Part shown: in pieces, positions 1-4,425 of the stretch
Numbering within the stretch: position 1 is the first letter of the stretch
Layout of the letters: the number at the start of each line of letters is the position of its first letter
Assembly (NCBI GenBank): GCA_964451715.1
Contig: CAYVIZ010000041.1
Location: 1-8,992 of the forward strand
From: Tiamatella sp964451715
GTDB taxonomy: Archaea; Thermoproteota; Thermoprotei_A; Sulfolobales; Acidilobaceae
Length of the DNA: 8,992 bases
Direction of reading: 5' to 3'
Translations under genes and position numbers: made by a program
Notes under the pieces: model-generated
Database searches by the model: none
What the model saw: only the letters and a program-made list of their open reading frames with translations
What the model was told of the DNA's origin: nothing

Positions 1-797
1 TCCACAGTATATGCTGTATTCACTGTTTCCTGTCCATAGCACTCGAGGTTGTCTTGGCCGAATACCTCCGAGATTGCCTGGTATACTTGGTTGAAGGCGT
101 CCTCGTAGTTTTGTGGTGGTGTTGGTGTGCATTGCCATGTGGATCCTCCTTCCTGGGTGGAGGTGGTCGTGGAGGCTTCTTCTGAGCTGGTGGTAGTGGT
201 TTCGGTTTCCGTCGTGGTTTCTCCTGGGCATGTATTTGTCGGTGTCGAGGTTGAGGATGATACCTTGCTGCCGCTCCATGTGCCGGAGTCCACGGGGGTG
301 GCGAACTGCCAGGTTCCCTCGGCATGGCTTCCGTCGCCTGTTATTGTGCCTGTGAATGTTACTGCCCCGAATCCGGGCATTGTTGATCCTACTGTGCCTA
401 GTGTTATCTTGTTTCCTGATACTGTGACTGTTATGGGTATATAGCATTCAAGCGGGTATGCATCCCATGTGATTAGGAGGCCCTCGTATTTTCCGTCTGT
501 TTTCTCCTTTATTATCCACCTGAAGTGGCCTGTTCCCATCTTATGGGTTGTAAAGGTTCCTTCCCAGGTACCGCTTATATCTAGGGATTCGGCTCCGCCT
601 TGCGTTGTAGTTCCTTGCCCGCTTGTTGTTGATGTAGCGCCTCCTCCTTGGCCTGTCGTGGTTTGCCCTGCTCCGCCTCCACTAGTAGTGGCGGCTGTTG
701 TGGTTGTCGTTTCTCCTCCGCCGTGCATCATGATCGCTGCTCCTGCAGCGGCTACTACTATTATTACGAGGATACCTATTAGGGCGGTTGTGTTCAA
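1..797 (-). CDS. Membrane-anchored Thr-rich surface protein, N-terminal part (3' end outside window)
   Basis: The reading frame is open from a TTG at 797 to the left edge: 265 complete codons with no stop. The TTG is chosen because an AGGTGA ribosome binding site (804-809) sits 7 nt before it, the same GGTG spacing seen at other starts in this window. Order of parts: a hydrophobic anchor at about residues 4-24 with almost no charged N-region; a Thr/Gly/Ser linker at about 27-68, probably O-glycosylated; a beta-rich domain at about 70-178 bounded by GTWEG and GTWSG motifs; a second Thr/Ser/Glu linker at about 180-218; then the start of another domain with Cys223 and Cys253. Cys118 and Cys190 are also present. 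The layout suggests an extracellular protein tethered to the cytoplasmic membrane or S-layer zone. I do not recognise the family and assign no substrate. It lies 89 bp downstream of the metal receptor gene on the same strand but has its own TATA-like boxes. Confidence 0.8.
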   Translation of the reverse strand, partial: MNTTALIGILVIIVVAAAGAAIMMHGGGETTTTTAATTSGGGAGQTTTGQGGGATSTTSGQGTTTQGGAESLDISGTWEGTFTTHKMGTGHFRWIIKEKTDGKYEGLLITWDAYPLECYIPITVTVSGNKITLGTVGSTMPGFGAVTFTGTITGDGSHAEGTWQFATPVDSGTWSGSKVSSSTSTPTNTCPGETTTETETTTTSSEEASTTTSTQEGGSTWQCTPTPPQNYEDAFNQVYQAISEVFGQDNLECYGQETVNTAYTV

Positions 798-850
798 ATT
801 GTTTCACCTTTGTTTTAACTTGATTTATACGGATAAACTGTTTGTGGGTC

Positions 851-867
851 ATGTTATAAATATTTTT
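851..867 (-). promoter_or_regulatory. TATA box candidate for the Thr-rich surface protein gene
   Basis: On the minus strand the stretch reads AAAAATATTTATAACAT, with TTTATA at 855-860 preceded by an A-rich BRE-like segment. Transcription starting about 26 nt downstream would give a leader of roughly 30 nt that includes the AGGTGA site at 804-809. A second, weaker box (GTATAAAT on the minus strand, 823-830) would give an almost leaderless mRNA and is less consistent with the ribosome binding site. Confidence 0.5.
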
Positions 868-886
868 GTTTGTGATAGTTTGTTTT

Positions 887-1786
887 TCATTTCTCTATAC
901 AAGTTCTAATGTTTTCTACTGTTAGTGAGAGCTTGTCTAGAACGGTACCGTTGGAGGTGGGGGCCGGCGCCTGAACTAGGGGGATACCGTACTCTCTCGA
1001 TTCTCCTGTTATGAGTGTCTTTATTTGGGATGGCGTGGCGTCAGTGTATATGATACATTTTATCCTGCCTGTCTCTAGGGCGTGCTTTATCTCGTCTAAC
1101 TGGCTACCCGTAGCTGGTACGCCGTGTTCCGCTATGTAGAGGTATCTTACATGTATACCTAGCCACTCTACAAGGTATTGTACCACGGGTGATGAAGCGG
1201 CTGCAGTAATATTGTACCTGTCTGCCAGCAGAGTCAGGTTGTTTATCCTATCGTCTATCATGTTGAGGTGTTCGGCTCTCTCACCTCTACACGCCGGGTT
1301 TATGTTGTTGAGCTCCTCTGCTATTCTGTGAATGAACAGCTTGTAGTTGAATGGATCCATTACTGGCATGTGGTAGTTAGGCTTCCCTGTCGCGGGGTTG
1401 TCAAGTATCTTTATACCGGGTATCTCGGGTATCTCTATGAGTCTAGCCTTGATCTCCCCGTTTGATACCAGCTTCCTTATCTCCGCCTCAAATGGAGTGT
1501 GGCCCGTGGATACTATGAGGGAAGCCTTTTTCAGTATCTCTACATCTGAGGGCTTTAACTGGTAGTCATGAGGATCCACTCCCGGGGGGACTAGGGATAC
1601 TACTTTTTCTTCGGGGCATGTTATTTGTTCTATATCGCTGGCTAGAGATGGGAACGTGGAAACTATTAGGATTCCCGTCTCACTGGCCCCTGTCTCCTTT
1701 TCCCCGTGGTGTAGTATGGCATAACTACCGATTAGGGCCAGTGTTATTGCTGTCACTACTATTATTACCGTCCAACCACGTGTCAT
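887..1786 (-). CDS. Metal ABC transporter, substrate-binding protein (ZnuA/TroA family)
   Basis: Extracellular metal-capturing subunit of a cluster 9 (Zn/Mn-type) ABC importer, encoded divergently from its ATPase and permease. The ATG at 1786 is preferred (299 aa): a GGTG (1796-1799) lies 9 nt before it. An in-frame GTG at 1792 would have only about 3 nt of spacing. An N-terminal hydrophobic segment (about residues 6-26) is a signal peptide or uncleaved anchor; no lipobox cysteine is seen. Family motifs are clear: PPGVDPHDY with ligand His73, followed by a PSD motif and LKKASLIVSTG; NYHMPVMDP with second ligand His139; and an Asp (Asp249, in IIYTDATPSQ) where the family has its acidic fourth ligand. 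The third ligand, normally His or Glu before the FxYF-like motif, is Ser199 here (SPVVQYLVEWLG). There is no His-rich loop. Zn, Mn or Ni are all possible; the NikR-like neighbour keeps nickel open. No clear T-rich terminator follows the stop. Confidence 0.9.
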   Translation of the reverse strand: MTRGWTVIIVVTAITLALIGSYAILHHGEKETGASETGILIVSTFPSLASDIEQITCPEEKVVSLVPPGVDPHDYQLKPSDVEILKKASLIVSTGHTPFEAEIRKLVSNGEIKARLIEIPEIPGIKILDNPATGKPNYHMPVMDPFNYKLFIHRIAEELNNINPACRGERAEHLNMIDDRINNLTLLADRYNITAAASSPVVQYLVEWLGIHVRYLYIAEHGVPATGSQLDEIKHALETGRIKCIIYTDATPSQIKTLITGESREYGIPLVQAPAPTSNGTVLDKLSLTVENIRTCIEK

Positions 1787-1794
1787 GTGCACAT
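1785..1794. promoter_or_regulatory. Palindromic operator candidate, copy 1 (ATGTGCACAT)
   Basis: A perfect 10-bp palindrome identical to the copy at 1817-1826. It overlaps the start codon of the substrate-binding protein gene and the space between its ribosome binding site and ATG. A repressor bound here would block the leftward transcript at or just after its start. The likely binder is the NikR-like protein encoded at 3426-3812; that link is inference. Confidence 0.6.
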
Positions 1795-1806
1795 CACCCA
1801 GATATT

Positions 1807-1816
1807 ATTTATAAAT
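1807..1816. promoter_or_regulatory. Palindromic TATA box serving the divergent metal-uptake genes
   Basis: ATTTATAAAT is a perfect palindrome containing TTTATA on both strands. Rightward, a start about 26 nt downstream (near 1838) gives a roughly 25-nt leader before the ATPase gene with its AGGGGA site (1851-1856). Leftward, a start about 25 nt away falls near 1786, the ATG of the receptor gene, implying a leaderless mRNA. An alternative leftward box (CATTATAAT on the minus strand, 1825-1833) would instead give a short leader containing the GGTG site. Confidence 0.55.
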
Positions 1817-1826
1817 ATGTGCACAT
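1817..1826. promoter_or_regulatory. Palindromic operator candidate, copy 2 (ATGTGCACAT)
   Basis: Identical to the palindrome at 1785-1794, with centres 32 bp apart, close to three turns of B-DNA, so both copies face the same side. This copy directly abuts the TATA box and lies between it and the predicted rightward start site, a classic place for an archaeal repressor to block TBP/TFB or polymerase. It is the only other exact copy I noticed in the window. Confidence 0.6.
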
Positions 1827-1862
1827 TATAATGTTTCACAGAGAGAAGAAAGGGGAGAAAGA

Positions 1863-2636
1863 TTGAACAGAATATGCCTATCAATAGATAACGTGCATAT
1901 AAAAGCGGGAGACGAGGTGCTACTAGAGAATGTCAACCTAGAACTCCAGGGGCCCGGCCTCGTAGTAGTCATAGGCCCTAATGGCGCCGGGAAAACAACA
2001 CTCTTCAAAACAATCACAGGACTAGTCAAGCCTGCAAGAGGGAGAATAAGATTTTGCGGCACCGACGTAACGGGGAACCCTAGGATGGCGGGGAGGCTTA
2101 TAGGTTACATGCCCCAGCTATCCGAGGTCAACAGGTCTTTCCCTGTTACGGGATGGGAGCTCGTGGAGAGCAGCGTGGTTTTCAGGATGCGCCCTCCTAG
2201 GCTGAGAGCGCCTAGAGAGGTGGTGGAGCGTATCCAGAGGATTATAGAGGAGGTAGGAGCCCTAGACTATGCCAGTAAGCCGCTCTCAGAGCTTAGCGGC
2301 GGCCAGGTTCAGAGGCTCCTACTCGCTAGGGCAGTGGCTGCAGGTACACCTGTGTTATTGCTGGACGAGCCTACATCTGCTGTTGATCCACGGGGCCGGC
2401 TGGGGGTTGTCAGTTATATAAAGGAGCTGGCTAGGGAGAAGCTGGTTCTGCTCTCTACACATGACCCGACGCTCTTCAGGGATGCCGCGTCGCTTATAGT
2501 GGTAATGTGGAAGGGTGTAAAGGCGGTGGGGCCTCCGAGAGAGGTTCTACGCCCTGATACCCTCAGGGAGGTCTACGGGGATATGGTCATACCGGTCAAG
2601 GAGTGTGTGCACCTGGTGGACGGTCATGCTGTTTGA
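1863..2636 (+). CDS. Metal ABC transporter, ATP-binding protein (ZnuC/MntB type)
   Basis: Cytoplasmic ATPase that powers metal import together with the permease encoded next. The 257-aa frame starts at TTG 1863, six nt after AGGGGA (1851-1856); the nearby ATG at 1874 is out of frame. All nucleotide-binding motifs are intact: Walker A GPNGAGKT (residues 38-45), Q-loop Gln85 in GYMPQ, signature LSGGQ (144-148), Walker B LLLDEP with Glu169, D-loop SAVDP, and switch His200 in LLSTHDP. The segment NRSFPVTGWELVE after the Q-loop is typical of Zn/Mn-type ATPases (family commonly has FPVTVxEVV). It is the first gene of a rightward operon: the permease gene begins 11 bp before its stop, and a regulator follows. 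Metal specificity cannot be read from the ATPase. Confidence 0.93.
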   Translation: MNRICLSIDNVHIKAGDEVLLENVNLELQGPGLVVVIGPNGAGKTTLFKTITGLVKPARGRIRFCGTDVTGNPRMAGRLIGYMPQLSEVNRSFPVTGWELVESSVVFRMRPPRLRAPREVVERIQRIIEEVGALDYASKPLSELSGGQVQRLLLARAVAAGTPVLLLDEPTSAVDPRGRLGVVSYIKELAREKLVLLSTHDPTLFRDAASLIVVMWKGVKAVGPPREVLRPDTLREVYGDMVIPVKECVHLVDGHAV

Positions 2637-3417
2637 CGTGAGATGGCTCCTGTTAATGCTTGGAGCAGGGATAGTGTTCGGGCTGCTAAGCCCCGTGGTG
2701 ACGGCTAGGAGGATGATGTTCCTGGCCGCTGCTATGCCGCACTCGGCGCTGCTTGCAGCCGTGATAGGAATACCACTATATGCGAGCTACGGGCTGGATC
2801 CCGGTGTGTGGGCTGTAATTATAGGGACACCCCTCCCCCTCATAATCTACCTGCTTGAGAGGAGGGGTGTAGACGAGGAGGTGGCTACATCTGTCTACGT
2901 TGCTGGAACGGCGTCGGCCAGCGTGGCGCTGATATACTATGTCCTGACAAGGTACCCGATGAAAGCCAGCCTGTGGAGCTACATACTGGGAGATCCCCTT
3001 CTCTCCAGCTGGGGAGACGTGAGGCTCTCCCTCGCTATAACCATCCTCGTCCTAGTAGTATTGACTCCCTTCCTCAGGGAGCAGATCCTGCTGGGTGTTG
3101 ACAGGGACTTCGCAGTATCCAGCGGTATACGGAGCGCCTTTTACGATGTAAGCTTCCTCCTACTCCTCTCACTGTCAACGATAGGCTTCATGAAGACGGT
3201 AGGATACGTTTTGGAGCATGTGTTGATACTGCTCCCCTCATCCATAGCCCTCCTCCTAGCTAGGAGCGGTAAACAAGTTGTTCTCTACAGTTTCTCACTA
3301 GCCGTTGTAAGCGCTGTTGCAGGCCTCTTCACCGGGTTATATCTAAACCTCCAGGTAAGCGCTAGCGTGGGCTTCGTGCTCCTAGCCTTATATGTTTTAG
3401 CGTTGCTTAGGAGGTGA
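2626..3417 (+). CDS. Metal ABC transporter, permease (ABC-3 family, ZnuB-like)
   Basis: Integral membrane channel of the importer, about 8-9 hydrophobic segments (roughly residues 7-25, 38-54, 60-77, 88-108, 134-150, 172-189, 191-212, 217-239, 244-261). The ATG at 2626 (263 aa) is chosen because GGTGG (2615-2619) precedes it by about 7 nt; it overlaps the end of the ATPase gene by 11 bp, suggesting translational coupling. A GTG at 2605 is in frame but has no supporting site. Family features include RRMMFLAAAMPHSALLAAVIG near the N-terminus, with His39 at the conserved position of the usual 'SHA' motif, and a C-terminal KTVGYVLEHVLILLPSSIALLLA matching the usual 'vGxlLvxalLixPaatA' stretch. 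Length is usual for the family. The ABC-3 type normally carries Zn or Mn, sometimes Fe; nickel transporters usually use other permease families. Confidence 0.9.
   Translation: MLFDVRWLLLMLGAGIVFGLLSPVVTARRMMFLAAAMPHSALLAAVIGIPLYASYGLDPGVWAVIIGTPLPLIIYLLERRGVDEEVATSVYVAGTASASVALIYYVLTRYPMKASLWSYILGDPLLSSWGDVRLSLAITILVLVVLTPFLREQILLGVDRDFAVSSGIRSAFYDVSFLLLLSLSTIGFMKTVGYVLEHVLILLPSSIALLLARSGKQVVLYSFSLAVVSAVAGLFTGLYLNLQVSASVGFVLLALYVLALLRR
3409..3416 (+). promoter_or_regulatory. Ribosome binding site of the NikR-like gene inside the permease stop region
   Basis: AGGAGGTG is the strongest Shine-Dalgarno sequence in the window and encodes the last two arginines and part of the stop codon of the permease. 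It lies 9 nt before the ATG at 3426, so the regulator is probably translated efficiently from the transporter mRNA. Confidence 0.75.
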
Positions 3418-3425
3418 CATCCTAG

Positions 3426-3812
3426 ATGGTGGCTTTGAAGAAGAGGTTCGGCGTATCTATAAGGGGGGATGTAGCGCATAGGTTGGAGATACTTTCAACG
3501 AGGCTGGGTATGAGTAGGTCCAGCCTTGTCGAGCGGGCTCTAGAGGAGTTCATACACGACAGGCTACACATTATAGAACCCCATAAATGTGAGGGTGTAA
3601 TGGTTGTAAAGCATGACAGGAAATCCGCATCAACGGTTTCAGGGCTTATAGACGATTACCGGGACGTGGTTAGGGCTGTTATGCACGTCCACACGGGTGA
3701 TGATCTGTGCCTCAGGATAATGCATGTTAAGGGGGATAGCACTCGAATAACGGGGCTCGAGAGGAGGCTGCATGAGGCTGGCGTACTTATGACTAGGTAT
3801 ATAGTGGTCTAG
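3426..3812 (+). CDS. nikR: NikR-family metal-responsive transcriptional regulator
   Basis: Cytoplasmic DNA-binding repressor of 128 aa, usual size for NikR. Residues about 5-48 (KKRFGVSIRGDVAHRLE ... MSRSSLVERALEEFI) form the ribbon-helix-helix domain. Residues about 56-128 form the ACT-like metal-binding domain, with the hallmark MHVHTGDDLCL containing two His and one Cys that match E. coli His87, His89 and Cys95, and a following VKG strand. The fourth nickel ligand, E. coli His76, falls 11 residues before the first of these His; here that position is Asp, within IDDYRD. So three of four ligands are kept, and the bound metal or its affinity may differ. The gene closes an operon with an ABC-3 metal importer, and probably represses the divergent promoter at 1785-1830 (inference). 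Its stop codon overlaps that of the convergent thioesterase gene. Confidence 0.88.
   Translation: MVALKKRFGVSIRGDVAHRLEILSTRLGMSRSSLVERALEEFIHDRLHIIEPHKCEGVMVVKHDRKSASTVSGLIDDYRDVVRAVMHVHTGDDLCLRIMHVKGDSTRITGLERRLHEAGVLMTRYIVV
3809..3812. other. Shared CTAG carrying both convergent stop codons
   Basis: The palindrome CTAG supplies TAG to the rightward regulator gene (3810-3812) and TAG to the leftward thioesterase gene (3809-3811). There is no intergenic space, so termination signals of each gene must lie within the other, giving antisense 3' ends. Confidence 0.9.
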
Positions 3813-4246
3813 GGCCTTATCCTCTCCACGGCGCCCCTCTTCAGGAGCTCTCCTCTCAGCTCCTCTGGTATGGGTATCTTCTTGGGAGGGAAGCCTGTTA
3901 CTGTGACAGTTACAATAGAACACTTCGCCACGAGTTCTCCTGTCTCGTTTCTGAACTCATAGTAATACGTTATGCTGCTCTCACCCAGCTCTATTCCCGT
4001 TATACTGACTGTATAGGTGGTTCTGGGGTAGAGGGGTTTCTTATAGTCGCACTCCGCGTGAACCCGGGGGAACCATATGTCGTGCCCCCTCATGCGGGCC
4101 TTCTCGCCGAGTCCTATATGGAAGTAGAACTCTTCTTCCACGCGCTCGCATACTGCGAAGTATTTGGAGAAGTGCATTATTCCCGCTGCATCGGTCTCGC
4201 TCCACCAGACCCTCCACTTCGTGGTGAAAATAGGCTCACTACCCAT
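3809..4246 (-). CDS. Acyl-CoA thioesterase, hotdog fold (4HBT/YbgC family)
   Basis: A 145-aa cytoplasmic enzyme expected to hydrolyse an acyl-CoA thioester. The N-terminal motif WSETDAAGIMHFSKYF is the 4-hydroxybenzoyl-CoA thioesterase/YbgC signature, with Asp19 as the predicted catalytic residue and CERVEEEF beginning the hotdog helix. The remainder alternates beta strands as expected (CDYKKPLYPRTTYTVSITG, SITYYYEFRNETGELVAKC). Length matches the family. ATG 4246 has a GGTG (4254-4257) 7 nt upstream. The substrate is not known: archaeal members act on varied aromatic or aliphatic CoA esters. It is convergent with the NikR-like gene and divergent from aconitase; neither neighbour points to a pathway. 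Arg- and Pro-rich residues close the C-terminus. Confidence 0.88.
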   Translation of the reverse strand: MGSEPIFTTKWRVWWSETDAAGIMHFSKYFAVCERVEEEFYFHIGLGEKARMRGHDIWFPRVHAECDYKKPLYPRTTYTVSITGIELGESSITYYYEFRNETGELVAKCSIVTVTVTGFPPKKIPIPEELRGELLKRGAVERIRP

Positions 4247-4300
4247 GGTGCTCCACCCTTCTGCACAGTGACCGAGTCTTGGTTTTAATGTTATGGAAAG

Positions 4301-4310
4301 CTATATAATC
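4301..4310 (-). promoter_or_regulatory. TATA box candidate for the thioesterase gene
   Basis: On the minus strand this reads GATTATATAG. A start about 26 nt downstream would lie near 4278, giving a leader of around 30 nt that contains the GGTG site before ATG 4246. Confidence 0.45.
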
Positions 4311-4350
4311 ATGTTTGTCACCATATTCCACGCTAATAGTGGTGGATAAT

Positions 4351-4376
4351 GTATTTTAGAGTAGGAATATTACTCT
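4351..4376 (+). promoter_or_regulatory. Aconitase promoter region: weak TATA-like box and inverted repeat
   Basis: GTATTTTAGA (4351-4360) is the best TATA-like element for the rightward gene. Immediately after it, AGAGTA (4358-4363) and TACTCT (4371-4376) form a perfect 6-bp inverted repeat with a 7-nt spacer. It would lie between the TATA box and the expected start near 4382, a plausible operator. A second short repeat, TCCAC (4327-4331) and GTGGA (4342-4346), lies just upstream. Function is not known. Confidence 0.35.
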
Positions 4377-4413
4377 CTCCATAACGTGGAGTAACATCAT
4401 CGTTATATGAATG

Positions 4414-4419
4414 AGGTGC
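4414..4419 (+). promoter_or_regulatory. Ribosome binding site that decides the aconitase start
   Basis: GAGGTG lies inside the frame that would begin at ATG 4411. In four other genes here GGTG sits 7-9 nt before the start. From this site, TTG 4426 is 6 nt away, GTG 4423 is 3 nt away, and ATG 4411 lies upstream of it with no site of its own. Confidence 0.55.
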
Positions 4420-4425
4420 ACCGTG

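Noticed and set aside
20..444. Pro/Arg-rich and Val-rich frames (20-325 minus, 127-444 plus) over the left edge
   Set aside because: They are shadows of the TTG-started surface protein frame, produced by its repetitive Thr-rich linker codons; they lack good ribosome binding sites and sensible composition.
469..909. Plus-strand frame 469-909 with a hydrophobic C-terminal part
   Set aside because: Lies opposite the anchor and linker of the surface protein and its promoter; the hydrophobicity comes from reverse-complemented AT-rich promoter DNA.
1793..1862. Search for a classical NikR operator (GTATGA and TCATAC half-sites) in the divergent promoter
   Set aside because: No such pair is present; the ATGTGCACAT palindromes are the only strong dyads there.
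3639..3923. Minus-strand frame spanning the regulator/thioesterase junction
   Set aside because: It overlaps two clear genes in other frames and its composition is that of a shadow frame.
4058..4288. Plus-strand frame opposite the thioesterase start
   Set aside because: Overlaps a well-supported hotdog thioesterase on the other strand and has no family resemblance or ribosome binding site.
4247..4410. Possible small RNA or tRNA gene between thioesterase and aconitase
   Set aside because: No cloverleaf, no box C/D pair and no T-loop sequence were seen; the short repeats fit promoter elements better.
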